Source of the DNA: Planctomycetota bacterium
Lineage (GTDB): Bacteria > Planctomycetota > UBA1135 > GCA-002686595
NCBI GenBank assembly: GCA_012959785.1
Contig: DUCM01000006.1
Coordinates: 310,001 to 374,000, forward strand
Direction: 5' to 3'
Length of the DNA: 64,000 bases
Program-made: the position numbers and the translations under genes
In this document: piece after piece, positions 8,386 to 17,045 of the stretch
Layout: every line of letters begins with the position of its first letter
Numbering within the stretch: the first letter of the stretch is position 1
The notes under the pieces: model-generated
What the model saw: the letters and a program-made list of their open reading frames with translations, nothing else
Databases searched by the model: none
Told to the model about the DNA's origin: nothing

Positions 8386-9483
8386 TCAACCTTTGCCGAT
8401 CAAGAAATGGGCGATATCGCCTTCCTTCATGATGTAATCGCGGCCCTCGACGCGCAGCTTGCCGGCTGACTTGACGGCGGCCTCGGATTCGTAGACCTGC
8501 AGGTCGGAGACCGAGAAGACTTCGGCGCGAATGTAGAGCTTTTCGAAGTCGGTGTGGATCACACCGGCCGCCTTGGGCCCGGTATCGCCGCCGTGAATGT
8601 TCCAGGCGCGGATTTCCTTCTCCCCGGCGGTGAAGAAAGTTTGTAGGCCCAAAAGTTTGTAGGCCTGCTGGATCAAGCGCTCGAGGCCCGACTGCTCGAG
8701 GCCCAGTTCCTCCAAGAAGGCCCCCCGCTCTTCGGGTTCCATCTGCGACAACTCGCCCTCGATGTCGCCGCACAGAATGACCGCCTCGGATCCGCTGGCG
8801 AGCGCGTAATCCAGGACAACTTGAGCTTGTTCGGAGGCGCCATCCATGTCGTCGTCGGAGACATTCGCCACGAACAGCACGGGCTTCATGGTCATCAGAA
8901 AAAGAGGCCTCAAGAGCTCGCGCTCGGTGCTTCTCCATTCCAGCATGCGCAATTGCTTGCCAGCCTCAAGGGCCTCCTGGGCCCGTTCAAAAACGGCCTG
9001 GGCAGTGATCGAATCCTTGTCGCCACTACGCGCCTTGCGCGCCACGCGCTCCACATTACGCACGACCGTGTCGAGGTCCGCGAGGGCCAACTCCAGCTCG
9101 ATCACCTCGATGTCGCGCTTGGGATTGATCTCGCCGTGCACATGGACCACATCGCCCTTTTCGAAGCAGCGCACCACATGACAGATGGCGTCAACTTCCT
9201 TGATGTTAGCCAGAAATTTATTGCCCAGGCCCTCGCCGCTGGAAGCGCCCTCCACCAAGCCGGCGATGTCCACCATCTTCAAACTGGCGGGCAGCACGCG
9301 ATCGGTCTTGATGAACTGGTGGATCAACTCCAGGCGGGTGTCGGGAACATCGACAATACCGACATTGGGCTCGATGGTGCAGAACGGGTAGTTCGCACTC
9401 TCGGCACCCGCGGCGGTGACGGCATTGAAGATGGTGGACTTGCCGATGTTTGGCAGACCGACGATGCCACAGGCGACACTCAT
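8386..9483 (-). CDS. ychF: Ribosome-binding ATPase YchF
   Basis: Obg-like P-loop ATPase of 365 residues, the usual family length. The start is the ATG giving [16 protein letters not shown]; the open frame extends another 122 codons upstream but that part is proline/arginine rich and lies in the divergent intergenic region. Motifs: G1 GLPNIGKST, Asn-Tyr-Pro-Phe-Cys-Thr-Ile ([10 protein letters not shown]) typical of YchF, G3-like [10 protein letters not shown] with GEGLGNKF following, a coiled-coil insertion near 130-200, and the C-terminal TGS domain ending [11 protein letters not shown]. YchF binds ribosomes and prefers ATP to GTP. It is a housekeeping gene with no functional link to its neighbours. 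Confidence 0.96.
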   Translation of the reverse strand: MSVACGIVGLPNIGKSTIFNAVTAAGAESANYPFCTIEPNVGIVDVPDTRLELIHQFIKTDRVLPASLKMVDIAGLVEGASSGEGLGNKFLANIKEVDAICHVVRCFEKGDVVHVHGEINPKRDIEVIELELALADLDTVVRNVERVARKARSGDKDSITAQAVFERAQEALEAGKQLRMLEWRSTERELLRPLFLMTMKPVLFVANVSDDDMDGASEQAQVVLDYALASGSEAVILCGDIEGELSQMEPEERGAFLEELGLEQSGLERLIQQAYKLLGLQTFFTAGEKEIRAWNIHGGDTGPKAAGVIHTDFEKLYIRAEVFSVSDLQVYESEAAVKSAGKLRVEGRDYIMKEGDIAHFLIGKG

Positions 9484-9697
9484 GGGGAGGGGTGGGGTGG
9501 AACTGGGGGGGCAGGAGAGGAAAAGGGGCGGCCATTCTACGGCAGGGCGGCCGCAAGCGATACAGAGCCAAGGGTCGGCGGGCTTTCGGCCCAGATGTGC
9601 TGTAGGCTGCGGCGCCCGGCTGGCCTCAAGTGATAGCCGCCCGGGGAGCCAAGCCCCCCATGGAACCCAGCGAAGACAATCCAGCGAGGCAAGCGCC

Positions 9698-11023
9698 GTG
9701 AAGACCGCCATCCTTGGCGCCGGGATTTCCGGCCTGGCCCTGGCCCGCTTCATGCTAGAGGGCGGGCATCCCGCCAGCGGCGTGCACCTCTTCGAGGCGG
9801 CACCCGTGGCGGGCGGCCTGTGTCGCTCGAAGACCGTGGAGGGCTTCACCTACGATATCTCCGGCGGTCACATCCTGTTCAGCAAGGACGCCAAAGCCCA
9901 GGCCTGGATGAAGCAGAACGCCGGAGGCGACAAGGCCTTTGTCGAACGCAAGCGCCAGACCAAGATCCGCTTCGAGGACCGTTGGGTGCACTACCCCTTC
10001 GAAAATGGCCTGGGCGACTTGCCCCAGGAAGCCAACTTCGACTGCCTCAAGGGCTATATCGAGGCCTGGCACGGACGCCAGGAAAAGGACTCCCAGGCGC
10101 CCCGGGAGTTTGGCGCCTGGGTGCGCTGGCGTTTCGGAGAAGGCATCGCGCGGCACTTCATGGACCCCTACAACGAGAAGGTCTGGAAGCGCGACCTGGC
10201 GCGCCTGTCCAGCGACTGGGTTGCTGGGCGCGTCCCCGATGCACCGCTTGAGGATGTGCTCAAAGCTGCCCTGGGGCTCCGCTCCGAGGGCTACACCCAC
10301 CAGTCGGTCTTCCACTACCCGCGCCAGGGCGGTTTTCAAGCCATCACCGATGGCTTGGCGGCACAGCTAGGCCAGAGCGTGCGCTATGGGACGCCGGTGA
10401 CGGCCTTGCAGCGTGTCGGCCACAACTGGAAGGTCAACGGCGAGGCCTTTGATTGCGTGGTTTCGACTCTGCCCCTCACCAGCCTGCCGAACATCGTGGA
10501 GGATCTGCCCGCTGATGTGGCCGTGGCCATGGGCGGGCTTGAGTTCAACTCGGTGCTCTGTTTCCTCTTGGCCTTGAACCGCCCCAAACACCCCGACCTC
10601 TCCTGGATCTACCTGCCCCACGCTTCGCAAGGTCCCGCCAACCGCGTGACCTACATGTCAAACTACGCCGAGAACAACGCACCCGAGGGGCAGACTTCGT
10701 TCCTGTGTGAAGTCACCTTCGACGGCGCCGGCCCGCCCCTGGACGCGAGCTGTGAGAGCGAAGTCATCGACGGCTTGGTCCACGCCGGAGTGCTCAAGCG
10801 CGAGGAAATCCTCTTCAGCGACCACTCCATCTCACGCCACGCCTATGTGGTTTTCGACCACGACTACCATGCCCGGCGCGAGCTGGCCCTGGGCTGGCTT
10901 GACGCGAACGGCATCTGCGCCCTCGGTCGTTTCGGCCGCTTCGAGTACGACAACTCCGACATGTGCGTGATCAAGTCCCGGGAATTGGCCGCGAAACTGC
11001 TCGACCGGGCGGCGCAGGGCTAG
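9698..11023 (+). CDS. FAD-dependent oxidoreductase, protoporphyrinogen oxidase / UDP-galactopyranose mutase-like
   Basis: A 441-residue flavoprotein. It starts at a GTG giving a Rossmann GAGISGLALA motif within the first 15 residues, with AGCGAGG-like Shine-Dalgarno bases just upstream; the frame is open 94 codons further up but that part covers the divergent ychF promoter. After the dinucleotide-binding loop comes an acidic residue ending strand 2 (LFEAAP), the GG motif GGLCRS, and GGHILFS. The conserved stretch VHYPFENGLGDLP and a C-terminal FAD contact GRFGRFEYDNSDM match a family of amine-oxidase-like enzymes often found in glycan loci. The substrate is not known. The stop codon lies in the left arm of an inverted repeat. 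Confidence 0.8.
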   Translation: MKTAILGAGISGLALARFMLEGGHPASGVHLFEAAPVAGGLCRSKTVEGFTYDISGGHILFSKDAKAQAWMKQNAGGDKAFVERKRQTKIRFEDRWVHYPFENGLGDLPQEANFDCLKGYIEAWHGRQEKDSQAPREFGAWVRWRFGEGIARHFMDPYNEKVWKRDLARLSSDWVAGRVPDAPLEDVLKAALGLRSEGYTHQSVFHYPRQGGFQAITDGLAAQLGQSVRYGTPVTALQRVGHNWKVNGEAFDCVVSTLPLTSLPNIVEDLPADVAVAMGGLEFNSVLCFLLALNRPKHPDLSWIYLPHASQGPANRVTYMSNYAENNAPEGQTSFLCEVTFDGAGPPLDASCESEVIDGLVHAGVLKREEILFSDHSISRHAYVVFDHDYHARRELALGWLDANGICALGRFGRFEYDNSDMCVIKSRELAAKLLDRAAQG

Positions 11024-11119
11024 CCCGGATGATTCCTGCAAACGGGCTCCAAACACAGCAACTCGTTCCCTGGCGGTGCTTTGCGAAGTCAGGTGCGCGT
11101 TTGCATGAATCATCCGGGC
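11023..11119. repeat. 22-bp inverted repeat spanning two convergent gene ends
   Basis: Left arm 11023-11044 and right arm 11098-11119 are reverse complements apart from one mismatch, separated by 53 bases. The left arm reads GCCCGGATGATTCCTGCAAA-CG. The left arm takes in the last base of the FAD gene stop codon and the right arm contains the TGA of the convergent membrane-protein gene (11110-11112). Arm length and near-perfect identity exceed what a simple terminator needs, and there is no T-run. It could be a bidirectional terminator or a small non-autonomous mobile repeat (MITE or REP-like). No second copy was found in the window. Confidence 0.75.
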
Positions 11120-11514
11120 CCGGAGCTGTTCACGGCAGCGCTGAGGACCTGGCGCACGCGCACAAAGGCTCCCACCAGGGTGCCGAGGGGCAGGGCCAGG
11201 GTGCCCGGCACAGCGCAGTACACCCCGATGACGAGGGCCAGGCGCTGGGCTCCGCTGCCGACCAGGCCCAACTGCCGGGCGAGGTAGTAGCCCACGGTGA
11301 GGCCCAGCACCAGGCCCACGGGGGGCGTCATGGTGGCCGCATCGAGCACATCCACGAGTATCCCGGCCAGCACCGGCCCCAGAGCCCGGTGAACCCTGCG
11401 GGCAGTGTCCAGGGGAGTGGATTCCGAGTCGCCCTCGTGGGAATCCTCGCCAACCAGGGGCATACGCTCCACTTCGACCTCCAGAACCTCCCGCCCCTTG
11501 CCCTCTGCACTCAT
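11110..11514 (-). CDS. Hypothetical membrane protein
   Basis: A 134-residue protein I cannot place in a named family. The first 35 residues are acidic and polar; then come an amphipathic segment (TARRVHRALGPVLAGILVDVLD), and two hydrophobic helices (PPVGLVLGLTVGYYLARQLGL near 64-84 and LALVIGVYCAVPGTLALPLGTLVGAF near 90-115). The layout suggests a small inner-membrane protein with its N-terminus in the cytoplasm. The stop codon falls inside the right arm of the inverted repeat shared with the convergent FAD gene. Codon choice is like that of its neighbours, which supports it being a real gene. Confidence 0.6.
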   Translation of the reverse strand: MSAEGKGREVLEVEVERMPLVGEDSHEGDSESTPLDTARRVHRALGPVLAGILVDVLDAATMTPPVGLVLGLTVGYYLARQLGLVGSGAQRLALVIGVYCAVPGTLALPLGTLVGAFVRVRQVLSAAVNSSGPG

Positions 11515-11651
11515 GTTTTTGGATTATATCGCCGTTAACACCCCGCAGGGAGCCCTCATCCCAGATCATCGACCTTGAGCCGGGCTCCATCGCTGCCCCC
11601 TCCCCAGGAGCCCTTTGGCCTGGGGCCCGCCAGACCCTATGGTCTCGAACC

Positions 11652-14126
11652 ATGATGCCCACGCTGTCCCATCCCCGTTACTCTCTCGGACGCTTCTCGA
11701 GCGCTGCCTGCCTGGCCCTCGCCCTCTCCGCCTGCGCACGCAGCGGAGGTAGCGTCGAGCCGCCCCCGGGTCTGCCGCTCTTCAGTTATCCATCGCGAGT
11801 GCTCCTGGCCGAAGTGGGCCTGCCCTTCTCGGGCGCGACACCGAGCAGCACGGGGACCGGGAACCTCGATTTCTGGAGTCTGAGCGGCTCGCTGCCCCCG
11901 GGCGTGACCTTTGACTTTTCGAGTGGCAGCTTCCAGGGAACGCCCACGGCAATCGCCAGCCCCCGCATTCTGACGGTTACCGCGACCAACACCCACGGCA
12001 CATTCGAGACGATCCTGAGCCTGGCTGTGTGCGGCACACCGCGTTTTGCCTATAGCGCAAATGCTGGTGACAACACTGTTTCCACGCTGCAAGTGAATGA
12101 CGCGCTGGGGACCTTCGAGCACCGGGGTCACCTGGCGCAGCTGGCCGGCGAGGCCAACCCCAACGATGTTCAAGCCGATCCCCACGGCCGGATCCTCTAT
12201 GTCCTGAACGACTTTGCCCTGACGCCCTATCTCGTCGATCAGGTGACTGGCGCGCTCACTGTGGGAACTCCGGTCAGCATCGGCACGGGCCCCCACTCGC
12301 TCCTCGTGCATCCCGGAGGGGAGTTCGTCTTCGTGGCTTCGTCCTCCACGGACCGAGTGCGCTGGTACACAGTCGATCCCTTCAGCGGCGAATTGTCCCA
12401 TGAACCCGGAGACCAGGTCTCGACCAATCTGGCCCCGAGCAGCCTGGCCGGCGACCCAGCAGGCCGCTATCTCGTCGTGGGCCACGAAAACAGCACGGAC
12501 TATCTGCTGAGCTTTATGATCGACGATTCCACGGGCGCATTGACTCTCGCCGACACCGTCAGCGAGGGCTCGGCGAGCATCAAGTCCCTCGAGATTGCCC
12601 CCCTGGGCGAGCAGTTGTACGCAGTCCTTTCCGCGGGCGGCTCCGACTTCGCGGTGCGCTTTCCCGTCGACCCCACGACAGGCGCAATGGGCCTCGGGCC
12701 GGGCTGGGCACTGCCTACCAGCGGCCCCAGGGAAATCGTGCTCGAGCCGGGGGGCAACTACGCCTATGTGGTGAACGAGACCTCAGCAGAAATCACCTAC
12801 TACTCGGTGTCGAGTGAAAACGGCAACCTGACCGAGTTGGGTAACCTGCCCTCGACTTCGGGGGCTCGCAGATTGCGCTTTGCCGGGAACGGCCTGCAGG
12901 CTGTCCTGGTCGACACCAACCTGCGCGAAGCGCGGCTCTTTGATCGCGAAAGCGATGGCAGCCTGACCGAAACGAGTTCCCTACGCCTGCGCCCGGGCCC
13001 CTCGGCCCTGGCCATCATCGAGGGCACCGAAGCCCTGACCCGCCGGGTCAGCACCCTCTACTCACTCAACGGCGACGGCAACGACATCTCGATCTTCCAG
13101 GTCGACGCGATCAGCGGCGCAGTTAGCGCCAGCATGCCCCAGGTGCCCACCGGAGTCGGCCCCGTCGACCTGGTTATCGATCCCCTGGGGCGCTTTGCCT
13201 ATGTGTCGAATGGCAATGACCCCATGGATTTCAACGATCAGAGCATCGGGGTCTACAGCATGGACGCCAGCGGCAACCTGATCGACAACTTCACGCCCAA
13301 ACTGACCTTTGGCCTCGCCCCCACGGCCCTTGCCATCGACCCCAGCGGGCGCTTCCTGTACGCGCACCTCGCCCTGCCCGGGAGCCTGCCGAGCGTGGAC
13401 CGTTGGGTGGCCTGGTATGAGATCCTGCCGGATGGATCCCTGGGCGGCGGAGCGACTCACGCCCTGACCAACGGGCTGCATGTGCCCGAGGCCTTGGTGA
13501 TCGATCACGCGGGGCTCTACCTCTACTACATCGACGGTGGGCAGTTCCCCACCACTACTGTGGGCAACATCGAGATCCTCGCTCTCGACCGGGAGGACGG
13601 CAGCGCAACAACAGTCCAATTGGTGGCCGCCAATGCCTACCCCACCAACTTCGAGCTCAGCGCCAACGGCAAGCGAGGATACACGGCCCAAAACGCCGGT
13701 AACCTGGCCGTGAGCTGGGAAGTCGGCCTGGACGGAGTGCCTGTGTTCAACCTGCCCGCAACCCAAACTCAAAACCGTCCGGTGGATCTGGCCTTGACTC
13801 CGAATCAGAGCTTTGGGTTCGTGGCCTGCAACGATCCGATGACAAATGGCAGCCTCCTGGTGTACGACATCGACCCTGCTACCGGGGCGCTGACCGACAC
13901 CAGCGGCAGCCCCGGTGCCTGGCGTCACGAAGTCTCGGCCGGCATGAACCCCATCGCCCTGGAACTCTCCCTGGACGGCAACTTTGCCTTCGTCCTCTCG
14001 GAGACCTCCGAGGACCTGCACATCTTCTCCATCGATCAGAGTACGGGAGCCCCGGCGCTTCCTCCGCAGGTTATCTCCAGCGGCCTCAGCCCCATCGAGT
14101 TGCGCAGGCGAATCGCTGTGGAGTGA
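11652..14126 (+). CDS. Lipoprotein with putative-Ig domain and double beta-propeller (lactonase-like)
   Basis: An 824-residue envelope protein. It begins with a lipoprotein signal peptide (CLALALSACARSGG; lipobox LSAC). Residues about 50-120 look like a putative-Ig (He_PIG-type) domain, with the typical GSLPPGVTFDFSSGSFQGTP phrase. From residue 125 to the end there are repeated 45-50-residue beta-propeller blades with signatures such as DPHGRILYVLND, HPGGEFVFVAS, DPSGRFLYAH and DATGALT, the pattern of the 6-phosphogluconolactonase-like lactonase family. The number of blades suggests two propellers. Whether it is an enzyme or a binding scaffold is unknown. Two adjacent ATG codons (11652, 11655) can serve as start. 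Confidence 0.78.
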   Translation: MMPTLSHPRYSLGRFSSAACLALALSACARSGGSVEPPPGLPLFSYPSRVLLAEVGLPFSGATPSSTGTGNLDFWSLSGSLPPGVTFDFSSGSFQGTPTAIASPRILTVTATNTHGTFETILSLAVCGTPRFAYSANAGDNTVSTLQVNDALGTFEHRGHLAQLAGEANPNDVQADPHGRILYVLNDFALTPYLVDQVTGALTVGTPVSIGTGPHSLLVHPGGEFVFVASSSTDRVRWYTVDPFSGELSHEPGDQVSTNLAPSSLAGDPAGRYLVVGHENSTDYLLSFMIDDSTGALTLADTVSEGSASIKSLEIAPLGEQLYAVLSAGGSDFAVRFPVDPTTGAMGLGPGWALPTSGPREIVLEPGGNYAYVVNETSAEITYYSVSSENGNLTELGNLPSTSGARRLRFAGNGLQAVLVDTNLREARLFDRESDGSLTETSSLRLRPGPSALAIIEGTEALTRRVSTLYSLNGDGNDISIFQVDAISGAVSASMPQVPTGVGPVDLVIDPLGRFAYVSNGNDPMDFNDQSIGVYSMDASGNLIDNFTPKLTFGLAPTALAIDPSGRFLYAHLALPGSLPSVDRWVAWYEILPDGSLGGGATHALTNGLHVPEALVIDHAGLYLYYIDGGQFPTTTVGNIEILALDREDGSATTVQLVAANAYPTNFELSANGKRGYTAQNAGNLAVSWEVGLDGVPVFNLPATQTQNRPVDLALTPNQSFGFVACNDPMTNGSLLVYDIDPATGALTDTSGSPGAWRHEVSAGMNPIALELSLDGNFAFVLSETSEDLHIFSIDQSTGAPALPPQVISSGLSPIELRRRIAVE

Positions 14127-14164
14127 GTGCGGCCCATGGGCCTTGAGGTGGTAGCCTGGAGCCC

Positions 14165-15796
14165 ATGGATCGCATCTGTGGTGAAGGATTCGCATCGCGC
14201 TCGGCAGTCTTCGGGCGGCACGGGATGGCGGCCACCAGCCAGCCCCTGGCCACGGGCGTGGCCCTGGACCTCCTGAAAGCCGGCGGCAGCGCGGTGGACG
14301 CGGCCATCGGCGCCAACGCCGTGCTGGCCCTGGTGGAACCCACGGGCTGCGGCCTGGGCGGAGACCTCTTCGCCCTGTTGCACGATCCCGAGGAAGAGGG
14401 GCTCAAGGGACTGAATGCCAGTGGCCGCTCGCCCCTGGGGCTCACTCTGCCCATGCTGCAAGCCGAGGGGTTCGAGTACCTCCCGGCCCGCGGTCCCTTA
14501 CCGATCTCCGTGCCTGGCTGTGTCGATGGTTGGTGCCAACTCTCCCAACGCTATGGGCGGCTGCCCCTGGCAGAGGTCCTGGCCCCCGCCGTCAGCTACG
14601 CCCGGGAGGGTGCCCCCATTACCGAGGTGATCGCCTTCCACTGGCAACGCGGCGCCGCCGCCCTGGCCGCCCAAGCGGGCTTCGCTGAGGTTTTCCTGCC
14701 CGCTGGACGGGCACCCCGCGCGGGCGAGATCTTCAAGAACCTGGCCCTGGCCGACAGCCTCGAACGAATCGGCGCCGAGGGGCGTGCCTGGTTCTACGAA
14801 GGTGCTGGCGCTCTGGAAATCGAGCGCTTCGTCGTACAGAGCGGAGGCTACTTGCACGCCAGCGACCTTGGCCGGCACCGTTCGGAATGGGTCACGCCGG
14901 TGCAAACCTCCTACCGGGGAGTCGAGCTGTGGGAGTTGCCGCCCAACGGTCAAGGCATTGCTGCCCTGCAGATCCTCAACCTTCTTGAGGGTGAGAACTT
15001 CGAGCCTGGGGATTTCGGGAGCGCGCGCTTCGTGCACGCCTTTGTGGAAGCCAAAAAACTGGCCTTCGAAGACCGTGCGCGGCTCTACGCCGACCCCGAC
15101 TTCGCCGAAGTCCCGGTGCAACGCTTGATCTCCAAGGACTATGCCCGCGAGCGCTGGCAGCTCTTCGATGCCGAGCGCGCTCTCGAGCACATCGAAGCCA
15201 GCCACCCCGCCCTGGAGAGAGGCGACACGATTAACCTCTCGGTAGCCGACGAGCGAGGACAGATGGTCTCGCTGATCCAGAGTAACTACCGCGGCTTCGG
15301 CTCGGGGGTGACTCCCCCCACCCTGGGTTTCGGCTTGCAGGACCGCGGACAGATGTTCGATCTTCAGCCGGGGCGGCCCAACAGCTACGCGCCGGGCAAG
15401 CGACCTTTCCATACGATCATCCCGGCTTTTTTGACCCGCGGCGGCGAGCCGTGGTGCGCCTTCGGCGTCATGGGTGGCGATGCGCAACCGCAGATCCACG
15501 CCCAAATCGTCATCAACCTGGTGGACTTCGAGTTGGGGTTGCAAGCCGCCGGAGACGCAGCCCGCATCCTGCACAGAGGCTCATCCGACCCCATGGGCAG
15601 GCGCATGCAGCAAGGCGGCGAGGTGCTGCTTGAGTCCGGCTTCAGCGCCGAAACGCGCCGCGAATTGGAGCGCCGAGGCCACCGACTGGGCTCGCAGCAG
15701 GGCCAGTTTGGCGGCTACCAGGCGGTGGCAACGCGCTCCGGAGTCCTCCAAGGAGCCTCCGAAGCGCGCAAGGACGGTCAGGCCTCGGGCTACTGA
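14165..15796 (+). CDS. ggt: Gamma-glutamyltransferase
   Basis: A 543-residue member of the gamma-glutamyltranspeptidase family, which transfers or hydrolyses gamma-glutamyl groups of glutathione-like compounds and matures by self-cleavage before a catalytic Thr. The nucleophile is Thr355 in RGDTINLSVAD, matching the family G-x-T-(T/I)-x-x-S site, with the later glycine-rich loop (RGFGSG, then PTLGFGLQDR) and the SYAPGKRPFHTIIPAFL segment. The early ATSQPLAT...GGSAVDAAIGAN region is also typical. No clear signal peptide is visible, so it may be cytoplasmic. Its end overlaps the convergent UGA-containing thioredoxin-fold gene by 7 bases. Confidence 0.9.
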   Translation: MDRICGEGFASRSAVFGRHGMAATSQPLATGVALDLLKAGGSAVDAAIGANAVLALVEPTGCGLGGDLFALLHDPEEEGLKGLNASGRSPLGLTLPMLQAEGFEYLPARGPLPISVPGCVDGWCQLSQRYGRLPLAEVLAPAVSYAREGAPITEVIAFHWQRGAAALAAQAGFAEVFLPAGRAPRAGEIFKNLALADSLERIGAEGRAWFYEGAGALEIERFVVQSGGYLHASDLGRHRSEWVTPVQTSYRGVELWELPPNGQGIAALQILNLLEGENFEPGDFGSARFVHAFVEAKKLAFEDRARLYADPDFAEVPVQRLISKDYARERWQLFDAERALEHIEASHPALERGDTINLSVADERGQMVSLIQSNYRGFGSGVTPPTLGFGLQDRGQMFDLQPGRPNSYAPGKRPFHTIIPAFLTRGGEPWCAFGVMGGDAQPQIHAQIVINLVDFELGLQAAGDAARILHRGSSDPMGRRMQQGGEVLLESGFSAETRRELERRGHRLGSQQGQFGGYQAVATRSGVLQGASEARKDGQASGY

Positions 15797-16887
15797 CCGC
15801 GGCCGTTGCCCTTGGCCTGCTGGCGGGCGCGCATGGCGCGCAGGGTGCTCTCGACGGCTCTTTCAAGAGCCGCGCCGCGGGCATTCATGGCCGCCACACG
15901 ACCGGTTTCGTCCAGGATGGCTATCGTCGGGAAGGAGCTCACGCCAAACTCGCGGCAGATATCCATCCCGCCCCAGGCATCGATCCAGGAGACGCCGAAG
16001 GACTTGATCTTTTTTTTGTAGTCCTCAGCGTCATCGTCCGTGTTCACGCCAACGATGGCGAAGGGTTCATCTTTGAAGCGCTCGACCAGCGCTTTGAGGT
16101 GAGGAAGCTCACCCCGGCAGGGGCCTCACCAAAAGCCCCAGAAGTCGAGCACAACGACCTTGCCGCGAAAATCGGAAAGCTTGAACGCCCGGCCGTCCAC
16201 GGTCTTGGCCACGAACTCCAGGGGCTCGCCGCCAACGGTCAGGTAGCGGGCGCGGTTGTACGCCGGCCGCGCCTCTTTGGCGTAGCGGGAATCGGGCCAG
16301 GTGGTGCAGATGTGCTCGTACCAACCGTACCCGGCGGTGCGCTGCTCTGGATCTTTCGATTGCGCCAGGCGCCCGGCGAGGGCCAGGGCAGCGGCGGCGC
16401 AAACATTGGCTTCCTCGCTCTTGGTGGTGACGGTCTCTAGCAGTTGGCAGAGCGCGTCTTCGCCCAGAGAGCGGCGGCATTGAAGCAAGCTGGGAATGGC
16501 CTCCTCGAACCAGGGGGCGCTGAGGTGCTCAGCTACCAGAGTTCGAGCACTCAAAGCCTGGCGCTCGCGGCGCTCGGCGGCTTTGCCCTCACCATAGCGC
16601 GTATGACCGATCAGCCAGAGGTGGGCCTGGCCCTCGCCTCTCTCGGCCAGGCGGGTGAAGCGCTGGAAATAGGTGTAGGCGGGGTGCGCCTTGCGCAGGG
16701 CTCTGCGTTCGCTCTTGTCCTTGGCATCGTCGAGGGCCTTGGAGTGGCTGATTTCGGCAGCCTCGAAGGCCTCCATCATGATGTCGTAGTCGGAGACCTC
16801 GGGAGAGTGCGCTGGGGAGGCGGCTCCCGAGACGGCCAGCAGGCCGAACAGCGAAAGACCCAAGCAGAGGTTTAGTTTGTGGAACAT
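15790..16887 (-). CDS. Probable selenoprotein: TlpA/ResA-like thioredoxin-fold protein with in-frame UGA (Sec254)
   Basis: One continuous frame of 365 residues interrupted only by a TGA at 16126-16128. It begins MFHKLNLCLGLSLFGLLAV, a signal peptide, followed by a helical region (about 30-190) and a thioredoxin-like domain. Around the TGA the protein reads FWGFW-U-GPCRGELPHL: TlpA/ResA relatives read FW-x-x-WCGPC-R-x-ELPHL, so the UGA stands exactly where the first active-site cysteine belongs. After it the domain continues normally, with NTDDD and the cis-proline loop FPTIAIL, to a stop at 15790. No start codon follows the UGA closely enough to make the second half a sensible separate gene. 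A hairpin lies just after the UGA. I infer selenocysteine; a point mutation or sequencing error (TGC/TGT to TGA) is the alternative. glyS lies upstream on the same strand. Confidence 0.72.
16096..16115 (-). promoter_or_regulatory. Candidate bacterial SECIS hairpin after UGA of the TlpA-like gene
   Basis: Bases 11-30 after the UGA can form an 8-bp stem (GGGGUGAG with CUCACCUC, one G-U pair) closed by a CUUC loop. Position and stem length suit a bacterial SECIS, whose apical loop usually lies 16-37 bases past the UGA. The tight loop has no G; opening the top two pairs gives an 8-base loop with G at its second position, closer to the known rule. Found by eye only. Confidence 0.4.
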
Positions 16888-17045
16888 GGTCGGTGACTGT
16901 GGAAAGGGAGCCGGGGGCTCCGGTCGCCAGACTCGAGGCCTGGCAGGATGGTCCCTTCGAGGGGCGGTTATGAAAACCCAGGGAGCCGCCCTCCTGAACC
17001 ATGGGTCCAGTATGCCCATTGCCCCTCAAAAAAGAGCGACCAGAC

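Noticed and set aside
9416..9697. Upstream extension of the FAD enzyme frame
   Set aside because: The extra 94 codons overlap the ychF start and divergent promoter zone and lack family similarity; the Rossmann loop sits right after the GTG at 9698, where the family normally starts.
9484..9849. Upstream extension of the YchF frame by 122 codons
   Set aside because: YchF always begins within a few residues of its P-loop; the extension is Pro/Arg rich and overlaps the FAD gene.
15790..16128. Second half of the UGA-containing gene as an independent short gene
   Set aside because: Its first possible start (GTG at 16047) lies after the CxxC site, which would leave a thioredoxin fold without its first strand and active site; the continuous frame across the UGA is a better explanation.
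16907..16921. Perfect 6-bp hairpin 20 bases upstream of the UGA-containing TlpA-like gene
   Set aside because: It could affect translation but is short and of common type in GC-rich leaders; no link to a known riboswitch or attenuator could be made, so it is not listed as a feature.
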